A stretch of 34,483 bases of DNA from Candidatus Lightella neohaematopini (lineage in GTDB: Bacteria; Pseudomonadota; Gammaproteobacteria; Enterobacterales; Enterobacteriaceae), in NCBI GenBank assembly GCA_025728375.1, contig JAOBJS010000003.1, forward strand, positions 1 through 34,483, in the 5' to 3' direction. Below are positions 20,109 through 31,178 of this stretch, piece after piece. How positions within the stretch are numbered: position 1 is the first letter of the stretch; the number at the start of each line of letters is the position of its first letter. The notes below the pieces were generated by a model. That model was not told the origin of the DNA. It worked only from the letters and a program-made list of their open reading frames with translations, and ran no database searches. The position numbers and the translations under genes were made by a program.

Positions 20109-20825
20109 TTGTTATTATCTAATATAAATATACCAAAACATATTGCTATTATCATGGATGGTAATAGACGTTGGGCAAAAATTAGAGGTAAATTAAGTAT
20201 TTTTGGACACAAAGAGGGAGTGCAATCAGCTAAACGTGCTATAGAATTTGCGATAACAAATAATTTTAATACATTAACATTATATGCTTTTAGTAGTGAA
20301 AATTGGAATAGATCAATATCAGAAGTAAAATCATTAATGGATCTATTTAAATATTCTTTAAAAAATGGAGTATATAATTTACATAATAAAAAAGTTAAGT
20401 TAAAAATTATCGGTGATACATCTAAATTTGAAAAAACACTCAAGAAACTTATTTATAGCTCGGAAAAATTAACTAAAAATAATAATGGGTTAAATTTAAA
20501 CATTGCCATAAATTATGGTGGTAGATGGGATATAATTCAAGGTATAAAAAAAATTATTAATAGAGTTCAAAAAGGATTAATTCATCCAAATCAAATAAAT
20601 GAGCAAACTTTATGTCAAGTAATATCTATGAATGATTTAGATCCTGTAGATTTAGTAATACGTACAGGAGGAGAATATAGAATTAGTAATTTTTTATTAT
20701 GGCAAATAGCATATTCAGAATTATTTTTTACTGATGTACTGTGGCCAGATTTTGACGAAAATATATTTTTTAATGCTATAAAATTCTTTTCTCAAAGAAA
20801 TAGAAGATTTGGTACTACTAAATAG
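20109..20825 (+). CDS. uppS: Undecaprenyl diphosphate synthase (TTG start)
   Basis: HIAIIMDGNRRWAK, LTLYAFSSENWNRS, RTGGEYRISNFLLWQIAYSELFFTDVLWPDF. Confidence 0.96.
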   Translation: MLLSNINIPKHIAIIMDGNRRWAKIRGKLSIFGHKEGVQSAKRAIEFAITNNFNTLTLYAFSSENWNRSISEVKSLMDLFKYSLKNGVYNLHNKKVKLKIIGDTSKFEKTLKKLIYSSEKLTKNNNGLNLNIAINYGGRWDIIQGIKKIINRVQKGLIHPNQINEQTLCQVISMNDLDPVDLVIRTGGEYRISNFLLWQIAYSELFFTDVLWPDFDENIFFNAIKFFSQRNRRFGTTK

Positions 20826-20860
20826 TAAGTATAACAAAAAATTAATAATAGGTGAATTAA

Positions 20861-21703
20861 TTGTTAATAAAGAGAATATTTACTGCTACAATAATTATTT
20901 TTATAATAAATTTATTACTTTTTAAATCTTCTAAATATATTTTTATTTTAGTATTATTTGCTATTTGTACTATAAGTTCGTGGGAATGGAGTAAAATATC
21001 AAATTTAAGTAATTTTTTTTGTATAATATTATTATTAATTATTAATAATGTTATTTTAGGTATATTAGTATTTTTAATTATTAATATAAAAATATTATAT
21101 AGGAAGTTTTTACTATTATTTTTAACATTTATACCAATAATTTGGTGGTTGATAGCTATTTACTTACTTACAACTTATAATAAACTAATAAAAATATGGC
21201 ACCGATTAAAAATAATAAAACTATTATTTAGTACATTCATTATAATACCATTATTATATGATATTACAATTATATATTTATATTATTATAATATTGGGTT
21301 ATTTCAAAATGCACTATTATTATATTTAATAATAATAATATCTTGTATCGATTCAGCATCATTTATATATGGTAGTTATTTTGGTTATAAAAAAATAATG
21401 CCTATTATTTCTCCTAATAAAACTTGGGAGGGTTTTATTGTTGGATTATCATCATCGGTAATAATATCCTTTATACTAATAAATATAATGTTTAACCGTA
21501 GTAAATTATTATTAATAATAAGTTCAATTATATCTTTATTATTATCGATAATAGGTGATTTAACTGAAAGTATGTTTAAAAGATTAGCTAATTTAAAAGA
21601 TAGTAGTAATATTTTACCTGGTCATGGAGGAATTTTAGATAGAATAGATAGTTTTTCTATATCTGTACCTATATTTACATTTTTATTAATACTATTTAGT
21701 TAA
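20861..21703 (+). CDS. cdsA: Phosphatidate cytidylyltransferase (TTG start)
   Basis: Polytopic membrane protein with SPNKTWEGFIVGL and GDLTESMFKRLANLKDSSNILPGHGGILDRIDSF. Confidence 0.95.
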   Translation: MLIKRIFTATIIIFIINLLLFKSSKYIFILVLFAICTISSWEWSKISNLSNFFCIILLLIINNVILGILVFLIINIKILYRKFLLLFLTFIPIIWWLIAIYLLTTYNKLIKIWHRLKIIKLLFSTFIIIPLLYDITIIYLYYYNIGLFQNALLLYLIIIISCIDSASFIYGSYFGYKKIMPIISPNKTWEGFIVGLSSSVIISFILINIMFNRSKLLLIISSIISLLLSIIGDLTESMFKRLANLKDSSNILPGHGGILDRIDSFSISVPIFTFLLILFS

Positions 21704-21899
21704 TATTCATAGTTTAATTTTAGTTTATAGATAATTTTTAATAAATTATTTAGTTTTTATAAAAAAATAATTATTTATTAGTTTAATAGATGTTTTAATA
21801 AAAGATGCAAAACTTTTGTAATAAATTATTTGTAAATATATTAATTATTTAAAATTTTTATCATTAAAAACTAACTCTAATGAATTAATAAAATTTATT

Positions 21900-24278
21900 A
21901 TGTTTACTAAAGTATTAAATAATCTAATAATAAAAATAATTTTATTATTTTCAATACTTATTATTGTTCAACCTGTTAATGGTATAGAAAAATTTAATAT
22001 ACAACGTATTTTAGTAAAGGGATTAAAACACGTAGATGTTAATTCCGTAATTAAAGATATACCAATACATAATAATTTAATATCTTGTATAGATATCAAC
22101 AAAACTATAAAATCATTATTTAATCTTGGTTATTTTAATAATATACAAATTTTTTTAGATAAAAAAACATTAATTATACAAGTTATAGAAAGACCAATAA
22201 TATCTTGTATAAGATTTTATGGTAATAATTATATAGATAAACTAATAATATCAAATTTATTAAAATTTAATAATATTAAAGTTGGTGAATTTTATAACGA
22301 TTTTAATACTAAAAAATTTATATATATGATGAAAAAATTGTATATTAGTATTGGTAAATATAATAACAAAATTAATATTACAAAAAAAATAACATACAAT
22401 AATAGAGTTATAATTATTATTAGTATTTATGAAGGTGTAACAGCAAAAATTAAGCAGATTAATATTATTGGTAATTATAATTTTAATTATAATACTCTAA
22501 TTCATCTATTTAAATATATGAATAAATTAAAATTAAGAAATAACGTTAATACTCAATTTGTAGAAAAAAAACTACAGCAATATACAAAAGCATTAACTAT
22601 ATTTTATTTTAGTAATGGTTATATAAAATTTTACGTAGAACAAATTTATGCTACTATATCTAAAGAAAAAAAAGATATTTACATTACTATAAAAATACAT
22701 GAAGGACAACAATATAAAATAACTAACTTAATTATAAACTGTAATATACCTTACATGTCTAATAATTTAAATTATATTAAATTAAACACAATATATAATA
22801 TTTATAGTTTAGAAAGATTAAAAAATAATATCAATAATTTATTTAACCAATATGGATTTATTAAAGTTAAAATTAATTATAAAATTAATATTAATAATTT
22901 AAATAGATCAATTATAGTATATATTAATATTAATAGTGGTACACGTTATTATGTAAGGTATATACATTTTTATGGTAATAATTATACTAAAGATTATATA
23001 TTAAGACGTGAGATATTGCAGACAGAAAGTTCATTTTTCAATAAAAATTTAATTAAGAGTGATATTTTAAAAATAAAAAATTTAGGATTATTTAAGAAAA
23101 TAAAAGTAAAAATAATTTATATTAATAAGAGAAGTAATATTGTTGATATAATATATAAATTAAAAGAATATAATTTTAATAAAATTAAAACTAATATTAA
23201 TTTTAATATTAGTAATAATATTAACTTAAAGTTAAATTTAATGCAAAATAATTTATTAGGATATGGTAATCAAGTAAATATTATAGAATCAAAAAATAAA
23301 TATCATAATTATTTTGAAATATTTACTATGAACCCATTTTTAACTTTAAATAAAGTTAATATAAAAGGTAAATTGTTTTTTGATCTATCTAATAAAAAAA
23401 TTTTTATCCCAAATACTAATTGGGATAAATATGGTATAAGTATAAATTTTAATATACCAATTAATCATAATAGTAATTTAAGTATTGGTTTGGAAAGCAT
23501 ACACAATATTTTATACAATATAAAATCTCAGTTATCAACAATTTTTTATTTAAACAGTATTAATATTTATCCAAATATCAGTAATTATATAAGTAATAAT
23601 TTTAAAATTAATGATATATTATTATTAACTAATTGGTTTTATACCACTATTAATAAGAATAATTATTTTCCTAATAATGGTATATTAATTAATATGATAA
23701 ATAAATTTACTATTCTAAATTCTAAAAATAATTTTTATAATATTATATTAAATATCAATAAATTCACATCTTTTTATAAAAAGAAAAATTTTATCTTAAC
23801 TTCACACATGCATATTGGTTACTTAGGTAGTTTTAACAATAAATTAATACCATTTTATAATAATTTTTATATGAATAGTAATAATTCTGTTAGAGGGTTC
23901 CAATATAGTAGTTTAGGTAAGAAAAATATATATTACGATTGTTATCTTACTAATAGTCATAATAAGTGTATATTATCATCGTCTAATGATAATGGTGGGG
24001 GAAATATTATTGCTTTAATAAATACTGAATTAATACTACCACTAATTAAAAAATATACAAAAGTAGTACGTATGTCATTATTTATTGATATAGGTAATAT
24101 TTGGAGTAAAAATAACTTATTAAATTTTATAGATAAAAACTTTAGATTATCTCATGGTATATCTATAAAAATTATTTCTCCATTTGGCCCAATATCAATT
24201 TCTTATGCTTACCCTATTAAAAAATATCACGATGATAAAATAGAAAGACTACAATTTAATCTTAATAGATTTTATTGA
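21900..24278 (+). CDS. bamA: Outer-membrane protein assembly factor BamA
   Basis: Signal peptide, POTRA-like repeats, C-terminal barrel with NSVRGFQYSSLGKK and terminal aromatic (FNLNRFY). Position cdsA-[rseP]-bamA-skp-lpxD. Confidence 0.95.
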   Translation: MFTKVLNNLIIKIILLFSILIIVQPVNGIEKFNIQRILVKGLKHVDVNSVIKDIPIHNNLISCIDINKTIKSLFNLGYFNNIQIFLDKKTLIIQVIERPIISCIRFYGNNYIDKLIISNLLKFNNIKVGEFYNDFNTKKFIYMMKKLYISIGKYNNKINITKKITYNNRVIIIISIYEGVTAKIKQINIIGNYNFNYNTLIHLFKYMNKLKLRNNVNTQFVEKKLQQYTKALTIFYFSNGYIKFYVEQIYATISKEKKDIYITIKIHEGQQYKITNLIINCNIPYMSNNLNYIKLNTIYNIYSLERLKNNINNLFNQYGFIKVKINYKININNLNRSIIVYININSGTRYYVRYIHFYGNNYTKDYILRREILQTESSFFNKNLIKSDILKIKNLGLFKKIKVKIIYINKRSNIVDIIYKLKEYNFNKIKTNINFNISNNINLKLNLMQNNLLGYGNQVNIIESKNKYHNYFEIFTMNPFLTLNKVNIKGKLFFDLSNKKIFIPNTNWDKYGISINFNIPINHNSNLSIGLESIHNILYNIKSQLSTIFYLNSINIYPNISNYISNNFKINDILLLTNWFYTTINKNNYFPNNGILINMINKFTILNSKNNFYNIILNINKFTSFYKKKNFILTSHMHIGYLGSFNNKLIPFYNNFYMNSNNSVRGFQYSSLGKKNIYYDCYLTNSHNKCILSSSNDNGGGNIIALINTELILPLIKKYTKVVRMSLFIDIGNIWSKNNLLNFIDKNFRLSHGISIKIISPFGPISISYAYPIKKYHDDKIERLQFNLNRFY

Positions 24279-24321
24279 AATTATTAACTTTTTAAATATT
24301 TATAAATTTAGGTATATATCA

Positions 24322-24825
24322 ATGTTTAATAGATTATTTATTATTAGTATAATATTACTAATTACTGTAACTCCATTTAGGATATTAGCTTGTTGTAATA
24401 AAATTGCAATAGTTAATATTAATAATATTTTTCAACAATATCCAAAAAGAATAGAGATTGCAAAAAAACTTGAAAGTGAATTTGAACATGAAGCAAATGA
24501 GTTACAATTAATGGAGCATGAAATACAAAATAAAATACAATATTTACAACATTATGGATCAAATATGAAAATTAATGAACGTAATGAGTTAGAAAGTTCA
24601 TTAATTAAACAACGTGAAAATTTTTCTAATAAAGCACAAGAATTTGAACAAAATAATCGTCGTAGACAAGCAGAAGAACGAGATAAAATTCTAGTAATAA
24701 TCCAAAATACAGTAAAAAATATTGCTGTAAAATATAAGTATGATATAGTGTTTGATGCAAGTACCATAGTTTACTCTAATAAAATTAAAGATATTACTAA
24801 TGAAGTATTACAATTAATTAGGTAA
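24322..24825 (+). CDS. skp: Periplasmic chaperone Skp/OmpH
   Basis: Signal peptide followed by [17 protein letters not shown], long charged helix, [15 protein letters not shown]. Lies between bamA and lpxD. Confidence 0.92.
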   Translation: MFNRLFIISIILLITVTPFRILACCNKIAIVNINNIFQQYPKRIEIAKKLESEFEHEANELQLMEHEIQNKIQYLQHYGSNMKINERNELESSLIKQRENFSNKAQEFEQNNRRRQAEERDKILVIIQNTVKNIAVKYKYDIVFDASTIVYSNKIKDITNEVLQLIR

Positions 24826-24832
24826 TATAATT

Positions 24833-25843
24833 ATGTTTACTATTAAAATAACTGATTTAGCAAAACAATTAAATGCTGAATTAATTGGTAATAACAACAT
24901 AATAATTCATGGTATTACTTCTATTTATAATACAAAAAAAAATTATATTACTTTTCTTGCTAATAATAAATTACGTTTTCTATTATCTAATTGTAAAGCA
25001 TCAGCAATTATTATTGATAAAAATAATATACCATTTTGCAAAATTACTTCATTAGTAGTAACTAATCCTTATCTTGCTTATATTTTATTTGCAAAAACAA
25101 TATATAATACACTACATAATAATATTAAAATAAGTACAAAGGCAAAGAACATCTTTTTAGGAAAAAATGTTAATATTGGTGATAATGTAGTAATAGAAGA
25201 TAATGTGAAATTAGGAAATAATGTTATTATTGGGTCAAATTGTTTTATTGGTAAGAATGTAATTATTAAAGATAATACTAAACTATTTAATAATGTTACT
25301 ATTCATTATGATACCGTAATTGGTAGTAATTGTATTATTCAATCTGGTACTGTAATTGGATCAGATGGATTTGGTTATATTAAAGATAAAGAAAAATGGT
25401 TAAAAATACCACATTTAGGGCGAGTAATTATTAATAACTATGTAGAAATTGGATCATGTACTACTATAGATCGAGGAACATTAGATGATACTATTATTAA
25501 TAATGGAGTTATTATAGATAATTTATGTCAAATAGCGCATAATGTTATAATAGGAAAATATACAGCTATTGCTGGTGGAGTAATAATTGCTGGTAGTTCA
25601 CGTATAGGAAATAACTGTTTAGTAGGCGGTGCAACTGTTATTAATGGTCATATTAGTATTTGTGATAAAGTTACTATTACTGGTATGAGTATGGTAATAC
25701 GTTCAATTAAAAAATCTGGCATATACTCTTCTGGAATTCCAACACAGCAGAATAGTAAGTGGCGTAAAACAGCAGTATTAACTATGAATATTAGTAAAAT
25801 TAACAAACGAATAAAAGTTATTGAACAAAGTATTAATAAATAG
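24833..25843 (+). CDS. lpxD: UDP-3-O-acylglucosamine N-acyltransferase
   Basis: Hexapeptide repeats, [47 protein letters not shown]. Confidence 0.97.
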   Translation: MFTIKITDLAKQLNAELIGNNNIIIHGITSIYNTKKNYITFLANNKLRFLLSNCKASAIIIDKNNIPFCKITSLVVTNPYLAYILFAKTIYNTLHNNIKISTKAKNIFLGKNVNIGDNVVIEDNVKLGNNVIIGSNCFIGKNVIIKDNTKLFNNVTIHYDTVIGSNCIIQSGTVIGSDGFGYIKDKEKWLKIPHLGRVIINNYVEIGSCTTIDRGTLDDTIINNGVIIDNLCQIAHNVIIGKYTAIAGGVIIAGSSRIGNNCLVGGATVINGHISICDKVTITGMSMVIRSIKKSGIYSSGIPTQQNSKWRKTAVLTMNISKINKRIKVIEQSINK

Positions 25844-25923
25844 ATATTTTATTTTTTAAATTTTTACATTCAACTAATATAGTTTATTGTTTATTAGAAT
25901 TAATGTTTTTATAGGAATTATTT

Positions 25924-26379
25924 TTGAATATTAATAATTATTCTTTAAATATCAAAGAAATATTAGAGTTATTACCACATCGATTTCCATTTTTACTAAT
26001 AGATCATGTATTGTATTTTGAACGTGGTAAATTTTTACGTGCAATAAAAAATGTTTCTTTTAATGAACCATTTTTTCAAGGACATTTTCCTAGAAAACCA
26101 ATATTTCCTGGAGTACTAATTTTAGAAGCTATAGCTCAAGCAACTGGTATTTTAGCTTTTAAAAGTGTAAGTAAATTAGCACCAGGTGAATTATACTATT
26201 TTGCTGCTGTTAATTCTGCTAGATTTAAAAAACCGGTACAGCCTGGTGATCAAATGATTATTGAAGTAACTTTTATTAAGGAACGAAATGGAATGGCTAA
26301 ATTTAATGGTATTGTTACAGTAGCTAATGTATTAGTTTGTAAGGCATCCATGATGTGTGCTCGTAGGAAGGATATTTAA
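25924..26379 (+). CDS. fabZ: 3-hydroxyacyl-ACP dehydratase FabZ (TTG start)
   Basis: [43 protein letters not shown]. No plausible ATG near the N-terminus. Confidence 0.96.
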   Translation: MNINNYSLNIKEILELLPHRFPFLLIDHVLYFERGKFLRAIKNVSFNEPFFQGHFPRKPIFPGVLILEAIAQATGILAFKSVSKLAPGELYYFAAVNSARFKKPVQPGDQMIIEVTFIKERNGMAKFNGIVTVANVLVCKASMMCARRKDI

Positions 26380-26386
26380 AAATAAA

Positions 26387-27175
26387 ATGATTGATCAGTC
26401 TTCTTTCGTACATCCTAGTTCTATTGTTGAAGAAGGAGCTATTATTCATGCTGATGTATATATTGGCCCGTTTTGTTTTATAGGGTCTCAAGTATGTATA
26501 GGAGCAAGAACTACATTAAAATCACATGTTGTAATAAATGGTATCACAAATATTGGCGAAGATAATAAAATTTATGCTTTTGCTATTTTAGGGGAGGTAA
26601 ATCAAGATTTAAAATATAATAGTGAACCTACTAGAGTAGAAATTGGTAATCGTAATATGATTAGAGAAAATGTTACTATTCATAGGGGTACTAGACAAGG
26701 TAGAAAAGTAACTAAAATTGGTAATGATAATTTATTAATGGGTAATACCCACATTGCTCATGATTGTATTATTGGTAATCACTGTATTATGGCCAATAAT
26801 GCTACTTTAGGTGGGCATGTATCAATTGATGATTACACTGTTATTGGTGGAATGACAGCAATACATCAATTTTGTATTATTGGAGCTTATGTTATGATTG
26901 GTGGTTGTTCTGGAGTAGCACAAGACGTACCACCTTGTATTGTGGCTCATGGTAATCATGCTATTCCTTTTGGTTTAAATATAAAAGGTTTAAAAAAATA
27001 TGGTTTTGCTAACTATGAATTACATGCTATTAGTACAGCATATAAAATTATATATAGAAATGGTAATACTATAAAAAAAGCTAAATTAGAATTAACTAAA
27101 TTAGCAAAACATAATCCAATAATAACTATTTTTTTAGATTTTTTATCTCGTTCAAAAAGAGGTATTATTCGTTAG
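26387..27175 (+). CDS. lpxA: UDP-N-acetylglucosamine acyltransferase
   Basis: [29 protein letters not shown] from ATG 26387 (track starts at TTG 26357, inside fabZ). [41 protein letters not shown]. Confidence 0.97.
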   Translation: MIDQSSFVHPSSIVEEGAIIHADVYIGPFCFIGSQVCIGARTTLKSHVVINGITNIGEDNKIYAFAILGEVNQDLKYNSEPTRVEIGNRNMIRENVTIHRGTRQGRKVTKIGNDNLLMGNTHIAHDCIIGNHCIMANNATLGGHVSIDDYTVIGGMTAIHQFCIIGAYVMIGGCSGVAQDVPPCIVAHGNHAIPFGLNIKGLKKYGFANYELHAISTAYKIIYRNGNTIKKAKLELTKLAKHNPIITIFLDFLSRSKRGIIR

Positions 27176-27184
27176 TATTATATT

Positions 27185-28342
27185 ATGACTAAATTAGTGA
27201 ATATTGGTTTAGTAGTTGGTGAATTTTCTGGTGATTTAATAGGTGCTAAATTAATAAAAAATATAAAAAAATATTTGGGAAATGTTAATTTTGTTGGTAT
27301 TGCTGGACCATTAATGCAATTAGAAGGAATGAAAACCTGGTTTAATATTAATGAATTAATGTTATTTGGTATTACCAATGTAATTCCCCATTTATCAAAA
27401 ATTAGGTTTATTAAATATAATACTTTAAATAAATTAATAAATGCCAATATTAGTATTTTTATTGGTATAGATAGTCCAGAAATTAATATTTTTTTAGAAA
27501 CTAGATTAAAAAAATGTGGTATTTATACTATTCATTATGTTAGCCCATCAATTTGGGCTTGGCGTAAAAAGAGAATTAAAAAATTAAAATACGCTACTAA
27601 TAATGTACTTATCACATTTCCATTTGAGGAAAAATTTTATAAGTATTATAATGTTAATTATAAATTTGTTGGTCATCCTATAGCAGAAAATTTACCACTT
27701 TATCCAAATAAAATTTTAATGAGAAAAAAATTAAACATAGATAGTAATAGTTTGTGTTTAGTAATGCTACCAGGTAGTCGTAGAATAGAAATAGACATGA
27801 TTAGTGTTAGTTTTCTCAAATGTATATTAATTTTAAAAAATATTTTTCCTAATTTAATTATCATTGTGCCTTTAAATAATCAAGATCGTATTAATCAATT
27901 TACTAAAATTAAAAACAGTATTATTCCTAATATTGATATCAAGATAATGAATTATCCAGCATACCAAATCATGGTAGCTGCTGATATAGCTTTAGTGGCT
28001 TCAGGTACAGCAACATTAGAATGTATGATAGCTAAGTGTCCAATGGTTGTTGGTTATCGTATCCCATTATTAGATTTTATTATTGCAAAAACATTAATTC
28101 GTATTAAATGGATATCATTACCTAATTTGCTAGCTAATAAATATATAGTTAATGAATATATACAAAATAATCTTAAACCAGAATTATTAGCATCTAGAAT
28201 AATTAAAATTATTCTAGATAAATGTTATCAACGTAAAATTAAAAATATTTTTGTTGACCTACATAAAAAAATAAATTTTAATGCTAGCGAACAAGTAACA
28301 AAAATAATATTACAAACTATTAACAATATCTATATTAAATAA
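27185..28342 (+). CDS. lpxB: Lipid-A-disaccharide synthase
   Basis: VVGEFSGDLIGAKLI, IHYVSPSIWAWRKKRIKK, LPGSRRIEIDM, ALVASGTATLECMIAKCPMVVGYR. Confidence 0.96.
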   Translation: MTKLVNIGLVVGEFSGDLIGAKLIKNIKKYLGNVNFVGIAGPLMQLEGMKTWFNINELMLFGITNVIPHLSKIRFIKYNTLNKLINANISIFIGIDSPEINIFLETRLKKCGIYTIHYVSPSIWAWRKKRIKKLKYATNNVLITFPFEEKFYKYYNVNYKFVGHPIAENLPLYPNKILMRKKLNIDSNSLCLVMLPGSRRIEIDMISVSFLKCILILKNIFPNLIIIVPLNNQDRINQFTKIKNSIIPNIDIKIMNYPAYQIMVAADIALVASGTATLECMIAKCPMVVGYRIPLLDFIIAKTLIRIKWISLPNLLANKYIVNEYIQNNLKPELLASRIIKIILDKCYQRKIKNIFVDLHKKINFNASEQVTKIILQTINNIYIK

Positions 28343-28359
28343 TATAATTTATAATTATT

Positions 28360-31146
28360 ATGTTACCTAAATTTATACATTTACATACAAGAAGTGAATA
28401 TTCTATAATAGATGGATTATCTAGCATTAATCAGTTAGTAAATCAAGCAGTAAAATTTAATATGCCTGCATTAGCAATTACTGACTTTACTAATTTATAT
28501 GGTGTAATTAAATTTTATAATGTTGCTTGTAATTTAGGTGTAAAACCAATCATTGGTGCTGATTTTATTATTAAAGACTACACTAACAGTTATCAATCAT
28601 ACGCAATTACAGTATTAGTAATGAATAATATTGGTTATAGCAATTTAATTTGTTTAATATCTAAAGCACATAAATATAAGATAAATACATCTAGTGTTTT
28701 TATTTATCGTGATTGGCTAAAGTATCACAATTCTGGATTAATTATCTTATCTGGAGCACAATTTGGAGATATAGGACAATGTTTATTATATAATCAAAAT
28801 AATAAACTAAATTATTATATTTCTTTTTATAAAACTTATTTTCGAAATAGTTTTTACTTAGAAATTACACGTAATGGTTTTGAATTAGAAAATGAATATT
28901 TAAATAAAGTTATTGATTTATCTATAGATCAGAACTTACCATTGTTAGCAACTAATAATGTTAGATTTTTAAAAAAAGATGATTTTGAAGCACATACAGT
29001 TAGAGTTGCTATTAGCAATGGTAGTTATGTAAATAGTAATAAAAGTTTATCTACTTCTTATAGTAAAGAACAATATATGAAAAATGAAAAAGAAATGTGT
29101 TTACTATTTAATGATATACCAGAATCATTAATAAATAGTGTTGAATTAGCTAAAAGATGCAATGTTACTATTACATTAGGAAAATATTTATTACCAAAAT
29201 TTCATGTGCCAAAAAAATATACTGCTGAAAAGTATTTAATAAAAATTTCTAAGCAGGGATTAATAAATAGATTAAAAAACAATTTTACTAATAAAATTGT
29301 AAGAAATAAAAAATGGATTACTTATTATCAAAGATTGAATTTAGAATTAAATACTATTATTAAGACTGGTTTTACTAATTATTTTTTAATAGTATCAGAA
29401 TTTATTAATTGGGCAAAAAATAATAATATACCTGTTGGTCCTGGACGGGGATCTGGGGCTGGATCATTAGTAGCTTATGCTTTAAATATCACTGAACTAG
29501 ATCCATTATTGTTTGGTTTAATTTTTGAAAGATTTTTGAATATAGAAAGATTATCTATGCCTGACTTAGATATTGATTTTTGTATGGAAAAACGAGATTT
29601 GGTAATTAATTATGTTGTTAATAAATATGGTGTAGATAATGTAGCACAAATCATTACTTTTGGAACTTTAACTGCTAAGGCAGTTATTCGAGATGTTGGT
29701 CGTGTTCTCGGATATCATTATAATTTTGTAGATAAAATTGCTAGATTAATCCCTATAGATTTTGGCATAACTTTAAAAAAAGCAATTTCAACCGAACCTA
29801 AATTAGCAAAATTATTTAGTAATAATGAAGATGTAAAAATTATATTAAATATGGCTTTTAAATTAGAAGGAGTAATCCGTAATGTTAGCAGGCATGCTGG
29901 AGGAATTGTTATTACACCGAGTAAAATTATTAATTTTGCCCCATTATATTTTGACGATAAGAGTAATTATGCAGCGATACAATTAGATAAAACTGATATA
30001 GTTAAAATTGGCTTAGTTAAATTTGATTTTTTAGGTTTAAGAACCTTAACAATTATTAATCATACTATTAATATGATTAATAAAAAAAATACAAAATTAG
30101 GATTAAGCAATATTCATTTATCTAATATTAAATTAAATGATAAAAATAGTTTTATTTTATTAAATAAAATACACACCAATGCAGTTTTTCAGTTAGAATC
30201 AAAAGGTATGCAAGATTTAATAAAAAGATTAAAACCAGACTCTTTCGAAGATATTATTGCATTAATAGCTTTATTTCGTCCTGGACCATTACAATCTGGT
30301 ATGGTAGATAACTTTATTAATCGTAAACATGGTATAGAAAAAATCTATTATCCTGATATTAATTGGCAACATGATTTATTAAAACCAATTTTAAAATCTA
30401 CTTATGGTATTATTCTATATCAAGAACAAGTTATACAAATAGCACAAGTATTAGCTGGTTACAGCTTTATTGATGCTGATATATTACGTCAAGTAATTAG
30501 TAAAAAAAATTTTGCAGAAATGGATAAACAAAAATTATTATTTGTCAATAATGCTAAAAAAAATAGTATTAGTGAACAATTAGCTACTAAAATATTTTAT
30601 TTCTTAGAAAAATTTGTTCACTATGGATTTAATAAATCTCATTCTACTGCATATGCATTGTTATCTTATTATACATTATGGTTAAAAGCTAATTATCCAG
30701 CAGAATTTTTATCATCTGTAATGACGACTAATATAAATAATCAAAAAAAAATATCTATTTTGATTCAAGAATGCGCTCTTATGAACATAAGAGTTATGTT
30801 GCCAGAAATTAACTACAGTCAATATCATTGTTATGTTTATAATAACATTATTATATGTGGTTTAGGTATGATTAATGGCTTAGGATCTAATATAGCTAAG
30901 GAAATTATTAAAAAACGTAGTCAGGGAAAATTCAAAAATTTATTAGATTTTTGTGTCCGTGTTGACACTAGAATAGTTAATAGATCTATAATTAAACAAT
31001 TAATAAAATTTAATGTCTTTCGTCTGTTAAAAATAACTAATAAGTCTAATGAAGATTATATTAACAATATTATAAACAAATCTAAACAATATGGTAGTTA
31101 TTCAAAACATCAAACTGATATGTTTATACATGTAATTGATAAATGA
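28360..31146 (+). CDS. dnaE: DNA polymerase III alpha subunit (C-terminally shortened, 928 aa)
   Basis: PHP domain FIHLHTRSEYSIIDGL, PVGPGRGSGAGSLVAYAL, catalytic MPDLDIDFCMEKRD and LVKFDFLGLRTLT, YGFNKSHSTAYALLSYYTLWLKANYPAEF. C-terminus is QTDMFIHVIDK. Confidence 0.97.
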   Translation: MLPKFIHLHTRSEYSIIDGLSSINQLVNQAVKFNMPALAITDFTNLYGVIKFYNVACNLGVKPIIGADFIIKDYTNSYQSYAITVLVMNNIGYSNLICLISKAHKYKINTSSVFIYRDWLKYHNSGLIILSGAQFGDIGQCLLYNQNNKLNYYISFYKTYFRNSFYLEITRNGFELENEYLNKVIDLSIDQNLPLLATNNVRFLKKDDFEAHTVRVAISNGSYVNSNKSLSTSYSKEQYMKNEKEMCLLFNDIPESLINSVELAKRCNVTITLGKYLLPKFHVPKKYTAEKYLIKISKQGLINRLKNNFTNKIVRNKKWITYYQRLNLELNTIIKTGFTNYFLIVSEFINWAKNNNIPVGPGRGSGAGSLVAYALNITELDPLLFGLIFERFLNIERLSMPDLDIDFCMEKRDLVINYVVNKYGVDNVAQIITFGTLTAKAVIRDVGRVLGYHYNFVDKIARLIPIDFGITLKKAISTEPKLAKLFSNNEDVKIILNMAFKLEGVIRNVSRHAGGIVITPSKIINFAPLYFDDKSNYAAIQLDKTDIVKIGLVKFDFLGLRTLTIINHTINMINKKNTKLGLSNIHLSNIKLNDKNSFILLNKIHTNAVFQLESKGMQDLIKRLKPDSFEDIIALIALFRPGPLQSGMVDNFINRKHGIEKIYYPDINWQHDLLKPILKSTYGIILYQEQVIQIAQVLAGYSFIDADILRQVISKKNFAEMDKQKLLFVNNAKKNSISEQLATKIFYFLEKFVHYGFNKSHSTAYALLSYYTLWLKANYPAEFLSSVMTTNINNQKKISILIQECALMNIRVMLPEINYSQYHCYVYNNIIICGLGMINGLGSNIAKEIIKKRSQGKFKNLLDFCVRVDTRIVNRSIIKQLIKFNVFRLLKITNKSNEDYINNIINKSKQYGSYSKHQTDMFIHVIDK

Positions 31147-31178
31147 CATTATTAATATAATTTTAATTGTAAAATATT

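Noticed and set aside
17892-20443. Antisense ORFs over pyrH (64 aa), dxr (75 aa) and uppS (116 aa)
   Set aside because: Shadow ORFs opposite conserved genes. The 116-aa one mirrors the conserved UppS core.
24552-24767. Antisense ORF (71 aa) within skp
   Set aside because: Shadow ORF of the Skp helical region.
27178-27447. Antisense ORF (89 aa) opposite the lpxB 5' end
   Set aside because: Shadow ORF. No support.
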